From positions 1,984,001 to 2,048,000 of the forward strand of contig JACGCM010002568.1 of assembly GCA_014058105.1 (NCBI GenBank): a stretch of DNA of 64,000 nt. Direction: 5' to 3'. Shown here in pieces: positions 9,571-21,357 of this stretch. The notes under the pieces were generated by a model, which saw only the letters and a program-made list of their open reading frames with translations, was not told the DNA's origin and searched no databases. The stretch is from Kingdonia uniflora. Its lineage: Eukaryota > Streptophyta > Magnoliopsida > Ranunculales > Circaeasteraceae. The position numbers were made by a program, and so were the translations under genes. Within the stretch, counting starts at the first letter, position 1; each line of letters starts with the position of its first letter.

Positions 9571-10171
9571 TGAAAGGCATGACATTAAAATACTAAGGGC
9601 CCTGTTTAGTGATGAAAGAAGTTTTAAGTTGATCTTTGGGGTGGAGGGGTACCTGATTATAACCTGAAGCTGCGTCTATCATTGATAGGGTCTCATGACC
9701 CGCAGTGGCATCGAGGAGTACTGAAATGATTGGGAGGGGGAAGCTTTCCTTCGGTGTGTGCTTGTTGAGGTCAGTGAAGTCGACGCAGATTCTGATCTTG
9801 CCGTTCATTTTGGGAACTACAACTATGTTGGATATTCAGTCAGCATACTTGACTTCTCTGATGAAACTCGCGGCTATGAGTTTGTTTATTTCGTAGTTTA
9901 TTGCTTTTTGAAGTCGTGGTTCCAAGGTACGCTTCTTCGGTTTTACTGTTGTTGAATGGGGGATAAATTCGAGGTGATGGCATACCAAATTAGGTTTAAC
10001 ACAGGGCATTTCCTGAAATGTCCATGCGAAGACGTCATTGTTTGTTTGAAGGAAGTCTATAAGTTTGACGCGCTCTGCCTTACCCAGAAAGGTTCTAATG
10101 AATGTACCTAGACCAGGACTGTCGAGTTCAATATAAACAGTAGGTTCAATGGGTGAGATGGCAGGTGTCAA
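9571..10171 (-). pseudogene. Reverse transcriptase region of element A, catalytic half deleted
   Basis: The minus strand gives the RT N-terminal part: INKLIAASFIREVKY, PKMNGKIRICVDFTDLNKHT, FPLPII and LSMIDAASGYNQVPLHP (motif A Asp), then NVMPFSLKNTGAT. In intact relatives this continues into the YVDD active site. Here the frame goes straight from GAT into a Pro/Glu/Asp-rich linker (PVEDIDWEDHE) that belongs upstream of RNase H. The catalytic palm C-terminus with its two Asp residues is therefore missing. One stop also follows TKQGP. Confidence 0.75.
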
Positions 10172-10640
10172 AGGTATGGGGACAAAAGGAGACAGTGATT
10201 GCTATGGGAATCTAGCGAGTTTCTGGGTCTAATTGATCTCTGGATGCTCACATGAATAGGCGAGGCATTGAGAGCCTTTAAAATTCTATGTGCCACAGAG
10301 GGTAGTAAAACGAAAGGTTTGATTAAAGGTGGAAGGTATGGCACGAATGGCATGGAGCCAGTCACGCCTGAGGATACCAAGGTATTCAGACTTCTTATCG
10401 ATGATAAGAAAGTTGGTTTCAAGTGTGACTGGGCTGGTGGTGACTGGAAGGCTGATTCAACCAACGGTAACATCGGTAGCCCCATTAAAGCCTTTCAGTT
10501 CGACATTAACGGTAGTGATGAGGTCTGTTTTGTTCATGGCTTTGACAGTTTGTATGAAGTGTGCATCGGCTGTACTTCCTATATCGATAAGCATGGTGTG
10601 GAGGACGAGGTGTTAGACCTTAATCATGATGACTAAAGGT
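10172..10640 (-). pseudogene. Protease region of element A
   Basis: The minus strand near 10,590 encodes LIDIGSTADAHF, where relatives have (V/L)DTGS(A/S)AD; the Thr of the aspartic protease active site is Ile here. It is followed by LKGFNGATDVTVG, a stop, ISLPVTTS and LGILRRDWLHA, typical of a retropepsin-like protease. The same order, with an intact DTGSATD, is in element F at the right end of the window. Confidence 0.65.
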
Positions 10641-11621
10641 TCGGAGAAGGGAAAACGAACATGCGATGTACCGCAATTGATGAAAGAGATGCCTTCGGGT
10701 CGAGGACAAAGACTTGATTCTAGTAGGAGGGCGGGCAGCTTCTCCTGGCAAGATAGTTTGTAACATTCTTCGACACCCTTGAGTTTTCTCTTGGAGCGGC
10801 CGGTATCGATATTATTCACTTCAATGAAATGAAGTTTGTTGATGTGAACCTTAGCAGGGTCGGTCGAAGGGGCAGGTTGAGGTTTGAGGTACGGCCGGTC
10901 GAGGTAGCTAGGAATTTCAGCAACATACTGATGTAGGCGATCCGCCTTGAGTATTATTTTGAAAGAGCACTGCAAGGCAAAGCATTTATTGGTGGTGTGG
11001 CACTTGCACTTGTAGTTGGTACAGTAAGGTTTGCCTTGTTTGACCTCGATGGGGAAAGGGATACGCCATATGGGGTGTGCCTGGATCTATGGTAGAAGGG
11101 TGCTGATAGGAGCAGTAAGTAAAGGTAAGACCGGTTTTGGTCGTGTCTTGCGACCCTCTGAAGTGTTATCATAGAGAGGACATTTACGGCTCCCAGTCTC
11201 CTGCGAGATGGGGGCGATCTGAGGTGTAGGGGTAGAGGGTGGGCCTTGTCGAGGTTTATTTGAGTTGGTGGTCGAGGGATGCCCCTGTTTATTTTATTCC
11301 CAAAGGCATTAATGGTCGATATAGCCATTGACCTTTGGGAGCATGTCCTCGAGGGTTTGAAGTTTGTAGAGGACCAAATACTCTTTGGCACGGCTGTTTT
11401 CTGGCAAGGCATTCGAGTACGCGAGTACGGCGTCCATGTAGTCGAGGTTTTTGACTTTGCATGACTCGTCGAGAAACCTCTTAGTGAAAGCCTCAAGTGT
11501 TTCACTGGGGGATTTTCTAAAATTAAAGAGGACATCGACTCTAACCTCTCTGTTTTTGTTGAAGGAAAATTAAGTGATGAAAAGATAGGATAGTTGCTCA
11601 AAACTTTGAATAGAGCCACTG
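10641..11621 (-). pseudogene. Gag of element A (N-terminus lost)
   Basis: The minus strand encodes the retrotransposon gag core: SIQSFEQLSYLFIT, a stop, NKNREVRVDVLFNF, LEAFTKRFLDE, YSNALPENSRAKEYL and LQTLEDMLPKVNGYI. Near 11,000 lies a degraded zinc knuckle, YCTNYKCKCHTTNKC, followed by LHQYVAEI as in F. The first third of gag (in F: the segment from the start to RWFH) is absent because the frame runs directly into the partial LTR at 11622. Gag packages element RNA; this copy is dead. Confidence 0.7.
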
Positions 11622-11982
11622 TGAAGTATTTTTGACCAACAACAGCGTCGTTCTTGTCTGGTGAGCTGTTGTTGGTTCTGTCACTTTAGCTACAATGACC
11701 AACAACAGCGTCGTTCTTGTCTGGTGAGCTAGCCGTTTGACACGTCTGTGAAGTATTTTTGATACTGATATGTAGTCTAGGCTTTACCTTCAAAGCCTTT
11801 GATGCTAATGTGAATTTGGACTATGAGTTTGTTCAGAGTCGAGGCTTCGGCTTCGAAGCCCATCTTCGTGTATTCTTGGGAAATCTTGCTTATGGATTGA
11901 ATGGGCTTCAAACATTGTATATAGGCTTCGATGTAGCCTTTGAGTGTTCGACTGGGTAGGAGGCTGCGAGTAGGTTACTACA
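11622..11982 (-). repeat. Truncated 5' LTR of element A
   Basis: It begins TGTAGTAACC at 11982 on the minus strand and matches the first part (U3) of the 3' LTR, but stops after about 360 bp and abuts gag. The TATA box, R, U5, primer binding site and leader are gone. A 33 bp segment (accaacaacagcgtcgttct...) is duplicated at 11636-11668 and 11699-11731. Confidence 0.75.
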
Positions 11983-14208
11983 TCGACGTACCAAGGGATG
12001 ACTAATGAGGAAGCAATGGAGGTTGAGAATGATTATTATCAAATATGGCAGTTCCGCCATCCAATTTTGTTGATTGGGCAACACCGAGTATGTATTCGTC
12101 TTCTTGCAGAGAATGTCATCAATGATACAGATTAGGAAGCCGGTGTATGTACCCGAAAGTATTAATGTTATCCAACGAGGGATTGGGCACTATAAGAGTT
12201 GAATCATTATTTTTCTCTCTTCCTTTCGGAAGTGGTGGAGGTTATGGAGGAAGAGACGGTGATGGTGGTGGTCGCAGATGCTTAAGTCTTTAGATTCGAA
12301 ATATGCTTTTATTGTAACCTGCGCTCTTTTCTTGAAGAAGTCTTTCATGCTGGAGGTTATTTCAGAGTGGAAATATGCTTCTAGTCATCGGATTGGAATT
12401 CCAGCTCTATCATAACCAGTGGTCTTTTATTGCAGAAGAGTTTCATGAAAAAGGAGCTTATGTGCCCGAATACGAATTTTAACCTGTAGATCGATCTGTT
12501 GGAAGTATCTGAAATATTGTACTTTCTGCAATGTACTCTGTAAGTAATTGTCGAGAAATTGAGAAATATATTTTTACAGTAATTCTCTGTTGATAAATAG
12601 AATTAGAAATTAGTATGGTAAATGAAAGAAATATACATTTTCTGTGCGAAGGATAATTATATCGAACTGAAGCAAAATTTTAAATGTATGGAACAGTTAA
12701 TTATATCGAGCTAAAAGAAATCTACGTGATCGAGCTATAAGATACCACCTCGTAAAATAAGATAAAACTTTTGAAATGGAATATTCGAGCTATGTCTGCG
12801 TTGTAGATAGAAAACATTTAGCTAAAACTAATTTGTGAGCTCGAGCATGAGAATGAAGAATGCGAATGGTGAAGTTATTTTGAATGGATGTAAAACAGTT
12901 GAAGGATTTTGGAAGTTAGGACGAAAATGAGATGGTCGAATGAACAAATGCAATGAGTTCGCTCTAAAATGATAAAATCAAATAAATTTTTGGCATGATT
13001 TTAGGGTTGTCTGTTATGGACAAGGGAAATTGATATCTATTATTCTATATGCTTTATGGGGGTGATTTTGTGTGATCATAATCTATATGAATAAATAACG
13101 CTGAAAATGTGAGGTAGAGAGGATGAAAAAGCAAAAATGGTGAGGACTCATTTTAACAGAGCATGGAAGGCATCCAAGATTCGCTTAGTAATAAAGATGG
13201 CTTAAAGCTGATAGAGGATCATTGGGTTGTTAGAGTATGATGCGAACTCTTGAATCTTCAATATAGTTTGATGAGTTAATTGTGAGGGTAAGGGACAATG
13301 AGATCGGGTGTCATGAGTATAGTGAGATATTTTGCGAATTGCTCTTGGAGCCTGAAGCCCAAAAAGTTACAGTCAAGGAAATTACTCTAAAGGAAATAGC
13401 TGAGGAAGACGAGAGGATTGCCCGACATGAACTGATTAGGTGCGGTACTTCAGGGCATCTTTGTTGCTTTATGTGTGATTATTTGTAAAAGAGTAAACTT
13501 TGTAAGATCGAATAACTGAAAGTTGAATGTAGGGAAAACACTTCCTTCTAAATTTGTTCCTTGTTTGTGGCGAATGTTGTTAAAAAGAAATATTTAAATT
13601 TTGAAATGTTTTAACTTTGGAACTGACGTGAACAGGTCAATAACTATAGTAGTATGAATTAGATTGTCAGTCCTTGTTTAGGAGAAAAAGTTTGATTGCG
13701 TGTGAGTAGAGTGTCATAATGAGCGTAAAAAGATTTGGGTAAGAGAGAGAGAAATACATTAAAATATACGACTTGGGGCAATGATGGAGAGGCATTTTTA
13801 CCCAAAAGGTACAAAATGTCTGACATGAATAGTAGAAGGGAAGCCTCAGTTCCAAAACTGAGGGTAGCTCATGTGTGCCCCAATAGCTACTGGCAGTTGG
13901 AGAGAGAATGTATAAAAATCCCTTCCTCATCTTCATCTAAGCATTTTCAAAAATAAAGCAGACAAAAATTTAAAGAGAGGGAGGAAAAATTAATTTCTAG
14001 AGATCACAAATAAAGAGCCAATGAGAGTAGTCACCGCTGCCGGAGTAAAAAGGATCATGGTACTATGCTAGCAGAGATGAAATGTGTCTTGCGAAGCTCT
14101 ATTGTAAAAGAGGTGACGTGCGGCATACCGGATTCATATTCAGACATTGGAGGTTAGTATGTTATTGTTGATTATTCTGGTTTGTGCTGTGGCGATTATA
14201 AAAGAAGG
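11983..14208 (+). pseudogene. Element Z accessory region, part 2
   Basis: Sequence of element Z resumes right of element A (target copy TCGAC at 11983). The + strand holds short decayed frames: EEAMEVENDYYQIWQFRHP near 12,010 and a 68-codon frame at 13282-13488 with an acidic/basic helix (EPEAQKVTVKEITLKEIAEED). A TATA-like TATAAAAAT at about 13,911 may be the promoter of a later antisense ORF, by analogy with element A. By position these are Z counterparts of the aORF1/aORF2 interval, but the sequence match is weak. The remainder is AT-rich with no gene. Confidence 0.35.
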
Positions 14209-15082
14209 TGCCACACCCCCAAAATTGGCTTCTTAATAAGCTATTAAGAATGCGAATCTTGAGGTGTAATGTCGGCCAACCTGTACCCCATAGACAACCT
14301 AGCCATAGACAAATTCAGGCCTAGTTATCCATGAGAGCACAACACAGAGAAAAATAATAATATATTAGCGGAAGAAAAATATAACAATATTTATACAAAA
14401 AGATATACAACAAACAGAAGAATACAAACCAAACCGAGATCCAAAACAAATGCAAAGAAACAAGCCTCCAGCTTACTCTGCAACAGCATCACCTCAACCA
14501 CAACCTGAAATGTTGTCATGCGAGAGTGAGCAAACCACAGCTCACTAACTCCCCAAATAAGCTAAACAATTATACCAACCAATAATATGAAAAATATGAT
14601 ATAATGTTTGATATTAAAAAAAATAATATATACCAAGTCTGCCACGAATATCTAATAGAGAAGTACAATAACCTTAATAAATCTATCAGGCTACAAGCCA
14701 GAGGCCATGGGTAATACTAATACTATAAACTACACTTCAAACACTGTTGAAGCCTACAGCGCCACGCGCAACCACTAAACCAATAGATGAAATAGCCCAT
14801 AAACATCTCCATCCATAGAGACTAAGAACCATCAATATCCTCAAAAACTAATATGAAACTCATAAGGAACTATTGTCTGCTAACCATCTGATCTCAGAAA
14901 GCAATACATACAGGAGTGAGCAAACCACGCTCCCCTCTAACCCAGCCAGGCTAAACAACCACACTAATAAAGTTGGTTCTAAAAAGAAGAAGAAAGGATG
15001 AAAGAGATGAGGATTGCGGAAGCTACAGTAATAGTAAGAGATGATGAATTGAGAATATGCAGAAGTGTTATGATGTTATATG

Positions 15083-15235
15083 ATGACTGGGATAATCCCA
15101 TAATTATCCCAGATGCTAGATGATGTGAAATGATGTGATGCAATGACGTGATGATCTGATATGATATGATGGTGATATAATATGATGACTAGGATAATCC
15201 CATAATTATCCCAGTTGCTAGATGATGTGATATGA
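15083..15235. repeat. Short duplicated block inside the solo LTR
   Basis: The unit gatgactgggataatccc followed by ataattatcccag and (a/t)tgctagatgatgtga occurs at 15083 and 15184, separated by runs of tgatatgatg. Within each unit gggataat...attatccc is an inverted repeat that could form a hairpin. Confidence 0.7.
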
Positions 15236-17146
15236 TGAACTAAAAATCCTAATGTCGAATGAGTGAGGATAGATAAACGAAAAAATGAAGTTTACCTTAA
15301 AAAGATCTTAGATGGATACAATAGGTTCGATTGGGTTACCAGCTCGACCACGCTGAAGGATTTACACACGAAGCCAACATCCGAAATAGTGTTTACAATT
15401 CTAGGGGATTTCAACCTCACGGGGCAGAAAGACCGGGGACCAAAGGAAACGGTCCCATACCATCCCACACTCTCGACGGGTAATAGATATGATAGCGTCC
15501 AGCCCAATCCTCACCACTTATTTTAACCCGATGTTGGAATCGTAGGTCCTATCGAGGGTCAGGTGATGTAGAGCTTTGTTATGTATCCTGACTTCATCAA
15601 GATAAGAAGAATTATTGGAACCTCCAGATGAGAACAAATCCTAAAAGGCTAAAATACAACTTCCGCCAACCCGGCAGTACGCACAAGATAACCATCTACC
15701 AAAGAAAATGGTAAACAATCCTAACACAAATGCAAATAGTGACTCAGTTACACCATCTAAGCATAGATAAAACAGTATCTTAACCGTCACAACATCGAAA
15801 CAACATCAATCTCTAAGATCTCGTAACCAACATGAATACCATCAAATGCTAGAGTACCATAGCTACCAACACAGACTACCAATCGTGGGATAACCTATAA
15901 GTATCCAACAAGTAGTCAACAATACCCTAAAAATGAGTTACATCTCAACTCTCTAACAACCATACAAATTAATAGTGGTTAAACCACGAACCACCCGTAG
16001 ATCCATATGACAGCCAAACCTAACCACTCATGCCAGATACAAGCTAGGTATCCTAAACAAACCACCAACAATTCCATATAGATAATACAGCGACGCAGAA
16101 TCGTCGCAACCACCATAACTGAGAATAACTATTTATAACCTACAAGGTTCTTTCTAGTAGCTAACTCACAATATACCCAATGTGTACTAACTTAACAAAA
16201 CAATTCAGGAGATACCATACTTCAACAGGGAATCTATCATTCCAAACAACCGCCCAATCAACAACAGTACTCAAGGACAAAGCCTCGAGAACACAGAGAA
16301 CAGCTAGGATAATTCTAAGTCTAAACGAATAACCCGAAGGTGCCCTAAGCAATCAACCGCATACTAACATAATCACGGAATAAACATAATAATCTAGGCA
16401 TTACAATAACTCATAAATCAGCATAATGACCTAGTTATTCAGGAAGATAAAACTCGCCTGATATAAAGCTCGAAATGACAAACCCGGCGAAAATATCCAA
16501 ACAGCACCCCAACGGTAAAGTTCCTCGCGAATTGACTTCGGAACTCCAAATCAATCACGGAAAGGACCAGCAACACCACAACATCAACCACTATCAAGGC
16601 CCGAAACCCAATCGCAATTCTATTAAAGGATCCTCGCCCGAAACAGAGTTTCAAATAAGCGCCACACTCAAATCAGCAACTGAACCTCATCTCCCAATCA
16701 CACTAAACCCTAATCACCACCATCGAACAGGTGTAAGGAAAACCCAACCAATTCATCCCAATAATCAACACAACCCACAACTCAATTATACCCCAAATAT
16801 ACCAATAATCAAACCCAACAATCACAAAGGATGCCAAACTGAAATTAATCAACGAAATGGAAGAGGGATCCGTGAAATTACTCACCGAAGGGGGACGGCT
16901 GAGCACGGCAAGGGACGGCGTCCAATCGATAAATTGATGATAGAAACGCAGCCCTCTCTCTCTCTCTCTGGAACTGAAATTAGGAAGTAGGAGATGATTC
17001 CTCAAGCTTCAATTAGAACAAGGAGATGGATTGAAGAATTGCAGGGAGGAGAAGGATTTGAGAAGTTAGGGTTTTTGAGATTTTAGAGTCGGTGAGAGAG
17101 AGAAGAAATTGAGGAGAGAGATTGAGGAAAATATATATATAATCGA

Positions 17147-17335
17147 CAAGTCGTTCGAACGACAATATAACTCGTTCGAACGAATTTGCCAACTCGGGCC
17201 AAAAACCAGAGGGAATGGCAGCTCGTTCGATCGACAATGAATCTCGTTCGAACGACAATAGTCAAAGGCCAAACGTCTAGAAGACACTGAAGATTCGTTT
17301 GAAGGACAAAGAGACTCGTTCGAACAGGAACTGGA
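17147..17335. repeat. Cluster of CGTTCGAACG palindromes
   Basis: About seven copies of (c)gttcga(a/t)cgac or its variants, 15-40 bp apart, within the LTR near its minus-strand start. TTCGAA palindrome clusters also occur in the copia-like LTRs at 48531-49280 and 49680-50725. Confidence 0.75.
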
Positions 17336-17573
17336 AAAACTCTAAAAAGTCACTCTGAGATCCTCCTGAGCCGCACCACACACCAAGATCCTCAGAAGAC
17401 AGGAACAACCCGAAGCAACAAACATAACCCTATCAGAGAACAACCATGACTCGTAAAATCATAACTCCACCTCCTTTACCCAACAACAGCAGAAACCATA
17501 GAATTGGTGGAACACTAAACTCCAAATCACCATAATCATCATATATTAACAAACAAAAATCCGGGTCATTACA

Positions 17574-20500
17574 GAAAGATAGTTTAGGCTTTTGAAATTT
17601 ATCATTTTTGTGTATATTTGAATTTCAAAATTATGCTATATGAGGAAATGTTGGTATAAAGTGTCCTTTGTGATGTAAGTTGGAGTTTTGTATGAATAAG
17701 CATATGTGGTAGGTATGATATATATATATAAATATATATATATAATGAAACTATAAAGAAATTTAATTTGGAATACCTAGACCAACATGTTGGTAGAAGC
17801 ATGAGAAGGCTTTGTTGTATAAATAAGTCTCACTTTTAAGTATACTCTTGATATGTAGACTTCGACCTCAGGTCGTTTGATTGAGGATGTGCCTGTTAAA
17901 ATTGAGAATGTAGATTCTGTGAGGGGAACTATGAACGGAGAGCTCTATCACAGTAAAGGTAGAAGTGGAAGGTTAGGATGAATTAGAGTTTTCAGATTTC
18001 CCTAGTAGCTTCTTACCATATCCTACAGAGTCAGGTGAATTCAAGGAGTTTTGTAAAATTAAAGGTAGTTTAGGTGGTGTGTGGGGTAAGGTGATAGAAC
18101 ATGCCAGTAGGTCATTTAGGGGGTATGGAGTTACAATTGGGGAAGAATAGTTTTTCTTATTGCCTAATTTGGAGAATGAAAAATCGGAGAGGAGAGTGGA
18201 CGAGTTTATTTCTTTGGAGTACTTAGATGGCGATATTCAAAGTAATCTGGACCACGGTTTTTTGTGCTATCTGTCCAGTTAGAGTTTGAACTGATGGTGC
18301 CTTTAAGCAATCTTGCTAAAGATATTTTAAATACCATTCAGGCCTGCCCTGTCCAATTGAATGGGAATATGTGGGAAGTGATAAATTTATGTGCTAACCT
18401 GAATAGAAAGTGTGCTTGTAAGGGGTAGAGAGGAGAAGAACCCTTATAGATGTTTTATAGTATTATATTGTAAAATACTATGCGGTGACTGAAGGTGCGT
18501 ACTTCTCTTCCAGTTTTCCTCTTCATCATTTCCTCAATATGAATTCTGCAAGGCGAGTGTGGAATGATAACATGATATAGGTGAAGGGTGATTTCTTCCA
18601 AATAGTGGACGAGGAACCCATGGATCTTATATAAAAAACTCTAAAGAAATATAACTAATTGTTTGTAATATCAATCAATTTTTGTGTTAATGTTCTGTCT
18701 TAATGTAACAATGAGTTATTTGTTTTTCCAGATCCTTGATCTTAGGTTGTAAGTAATGAATCATTAATCGATATCGCAGCTTGAGATGGATCAGGGCCCA
18801 AAATTATTCTGGGAGTGCTCAAAATTAGTCGATTTGAAAAGGCAAACAGTAGGTCGGGAAAGGTTCAAAAGTCTTAAGTGAATAGACAAATGATAGGATT
18901 TGGTACGACCGCTTGAGGCGGAGGGAGGGCAACATCAAATCGCGAAGGACGTCCAACATTAATAAAAGCTACACCAATTGCTTTGAGGGCAAATCTTGTG
19001 GCGCTACATCGTGCAAGTTAATTCATAGGCACCCAAAAATGAAGACAGCAAAGGTTGATGGCTCAAACTCAGCGACCACGGAGAGTGGAGAGGTTGTCAT
19101 GACGTCAAAAAGAGGAAGGTAGACTCTCCTGGTCCAGTGAGTGAGGTGAAGGAGGCCGGGAGTAGTCCTACTATGGAGGACGAGTTGCTGGTCCTGGAAA
19201 ATAAGATGAGGGTTGTAGCTCGAGAAGGTTCTGAGGAGCTGGACATGTCTGTGATGTTGGAGCTTTGTAGGGCAAGTTAAACACTTTGTTCTGTTTGAAT
19301 TTTATGTTTAACTTTGAATAGAAATGCTAATCTTTGTTGTAGATGTCCCGCTTGATGAAAGGAATCCATCTCGGGTTCGAGGATGGGAGGACGGAGCTCG
19401 AGAAGAGAGTTGCTAAGATCGAGAAGAGGGTTACTCATCTTGAGGCCAATTTAACTTTGGAAAAAGTGCGCTCGAGATCTGCAAGGGATTCGTACCGGGT
19501 CATGATGCCCAAACTCGTAGAATAGGCAAAGAAGAATGTCGAGGAAATTTCAGTTGTTCGTGGCATTCTTGGCCAGAAGCTCCTCGATGTTAGATACGAT
19601 GTGTCAGATATTGAACCGATTATAAAGGGGCATTATGTTTAAGAGGACGATGCCGAAGAGAGCCTAATGTTGATGGTAGCTCTCCTCCAGGTATTGTGAA
19701 AGGGTTGGATGTGACCTCCACGAGAACTGATTTCGAAAATTGGGAAGGGGAAAGTGAGAAGGTAGAGTGGATAATAAAGTTTTTTTTTTATCAATTGAAA
19801 ATTGTGATTGTATGGAATATATGTGGAGGATATTTATTGGGTAGTCTAAGAGATGTTACAAATATTGATATATTGGAACTGAAAGGTTTGCGCCTCGGAA
19901 TTAATGATTTAAAGAAAGAGCTTGCCAAAGATAAAAACTCTTCTGCAAGTCGGTTGACTTTACATACAGAGCTACAAGTTAGAAAATAGCACAAAATTTT
20001 TTACTTGCTCATTTTATATCTCTAGCACTTGCATTTGAGAATATAAAAGGATAGATAAAAATAAAATTAGGCTTATCGAATGTTACCCAAGAATTAGATC
20101 GTGTTAGAATACTATAGAATGAGAGCATAGAAAATATGTACCTTGAAATAATAGGAAATGTAGATAGTATAGCCATTGATACGAGAAAACTTTATAGCTT
20201 GAGGGCTAAGTAGCTTCTTGTTTTGTTGGCTTGTGATAATAGAACTCTGTTAGATATGTGTATAGCAAATTGTAGTTTATAGACCGTATCTGTAGTGTAT
20301 AATGTAATCGAGCTATTTGTACAGAACGAGCTAGAAGTTGTTCGTGCTAGTAAAGAATACGCTATGGAATGCAACTAAGGGCTTAAGCGAGATTTTGAAA
20401 AGAAGAAAGAGAAAGTGAAGATTGTGCGGGTCAGTATGTTAAATTGGAGGTCAAGCTTGTACAAGCTGAGAAGATTGTAAATGAACTGACCCGGCAGATC

Positions 20501-20699
20501 GAGAGTAGAGATACTGAAAAAGTAAAATTTCAGGGGGAGCTCGTTAATGTTCAGAGTGAGGCTGCAGAGTTAAAGAGCAGGGTATAATTATTAGGGATGA
20601 AAGGTAGAGATATAAATGTCGTACAATATCGCATCAGAATATTAGCGGTAGAAGCTAAAGAGGTATGGGACAATATGGTCAGTTTGGAGGGTCAAGTAA
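17574..20699 (+). pseudogene. Element Z accessory region, part 3: aORF3-like protein (domain and coiled coil)
   Basis: The + strand encodes a decayed relative of aORF3. Around 18,260-18,420 are ELMVPLSNLAKDILN, QACPVQLNGNMWEVINL and a Cys-rich end, parallel in layout to RRLVKEVLNF...MNGKVYKMMKLIEG of element A. Around 18,500-18,610 comes FPLHHFLNMNSARRVWND. After a basic stretch (18,900-19,130) the rest is coiled coil: 19343-19525 (LEKRVAKIEKRVTHLEANL) and about 20,430-20,699 (VKLVQAEKIVNELTRQIES). The coil continues after the CACTA insertion at 26409. There are many stops, so it is a pseudogene. An (AT)n run lies at 17,719-17,747. Confidence 0.5.
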
Positions 20700-21120
20700 C
20701 TACAACTAATATGAGTTTTCACGTCACCAAAATAACATCATTTTTTTGAAAGATGACATTGTTAATCTTGTTTGGCATTTTACTCGCATGAGTTGGTACA
20801 CCTTTTCTGTTTATAATGTCACTTTTATAGCTAATGACATTAATTATCATTTACTCTATCTTAAAGTCATTTTCTAAAGTGACACTAAAAGAAAATAAAT
20901 GGCATTACTGAAGGGTTCCTCGCTTCTAAGTCATTTTTTTTCCTAATTGACGTAATTTGGGTATTTCACAATCGCTTTCTTTAGGGATTCACTTTCTACT
21001 TGCAATTATAGGGTCTTAAACTCTATAAGTGTGCCCTAACTGTACCAAATTGTTTGGGAAATCACTGGTGATTGATTTTCAACTCCAAACTTCTATAATG
21101 TTAATATATTGAATTTTTTT

Positions 21121-21160
21121 TTTCTCTCTCTCTCTCTCTCTCTGTGTGTGTCTGTGTGTT
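21121..21160. repeat. (CT)n(GT)n microsatellite
   Basis: About 20 bases of CT repeats followed by GT-rich repeats. A shorter CT-rich tract recurs at 21,268-21,280 in the next duplicated unit. Confidence 0.9.
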
Positions 21161-21357
21161 GGAAGCCATGAAAGCAAAATTGAGTATGGTTGCAAGTTCA
21201 CATAAACGAAGTAATTCGTCATGATTAGACACTAGCAAAATCTAGTATATTAAGATATTGAAGTCTCTCTCTTTCTCTGTGCGTGTTGGAAGCCATAGAA
21301 GCAAAATCGAGTATGATTGCTGGTTCAAATAAATGAAGTGATTCCTCACGATTAAAC
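21158..21357. repeat. Duplicated block, about 130 bp apart
   Basis: gttggaagccat(g/a)(a)aagcaaaat.gagtatg and cgtcatgatta/ctcacgattaaaca recur in two units, at 21158-21226 and 21288-21357. Non-coding, inside the CACTA-like element. Confidence 0.75.

Larger units (their letters stand above)
926..11982 (-). mobile_element. Ty3/gypsy Tat-like LTR retrotransposon A, minus strand, defective
   Basis: The element reads on the minus strand: a partial 5' LTR (11622-11982), gag, protease, RT, RNase H, integrase, then a tandem-repeat block (6960-7680), an antisense (+ strand) accessory cassette (1972-6627), a purine tract and a complete 3' LTR (926-1714). The 5 bp flanks are CCGAC (921-925) and TCGAC (11983-11987), a target duplication with one mismatch. 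This shows one insertion of about 11.06 kb. The protein motifs and the antisense ORFs between pol and the 3' LTR fit the Tat lineage. Gag-pol is broken by stops and by a deletion in RT, and the primer binding site is gone, so it cannot move on its own. Confidence 0.85.
14209..17573 (-). mobile_element. Long solo LTR, 3.4 kb (Ty3/gypsy type)
   Basis: On the minus strand it starts TGTAATGACCCGGA at 17573 and ends GGGGGTGTGGCA at 14209 (TG...CA). Flanks are GAAGG (14204-14208) and GAAAG (17574-17578), a 5 bp duplication with one mismatch. There is no gag, pol or second LTR inside, so I read it as a solo LTR left by LTR-LTR recombination. A TATA-like run lies at about 17,127-17,143. LTRs of this length and TGTAAYGACCC start occur in plant Ty3/gypsy elements; the family is not certain. 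Open frames inside (for example 16475-16990) are low-complexity and I do not accept them as genes. Confidence 0.6.

Noticed and set aside
10268..10636. 122-codon + frame
   Set aside because: Shadow of the minus-strand protease of element A, which has the conserved active-site region and flanking motifs.
10954..11619. 221-codon minus frame as the gag protein
   Set aside because: The strand is right, but the gag core motifs (NKNREV, YSNALPENSRAKEYL, LEDMLPKVNGYI) are in another phase; the long open frame is out of frame.
14521..14935. Two gagtgagcaaaccac repeats as a CRISPR-like or regulatory array
   Set aside because: Only two copies, 390 bp apart, inside an LTR of a plant element; no spacer regularity.
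16475..16990. 171-codon + frame rich in Asn, His and Pro
   Set aside because: Low-complexity frame inside the solo LTR, with an opposite-strand frame over the same bases. No domain, no conservation to compare.
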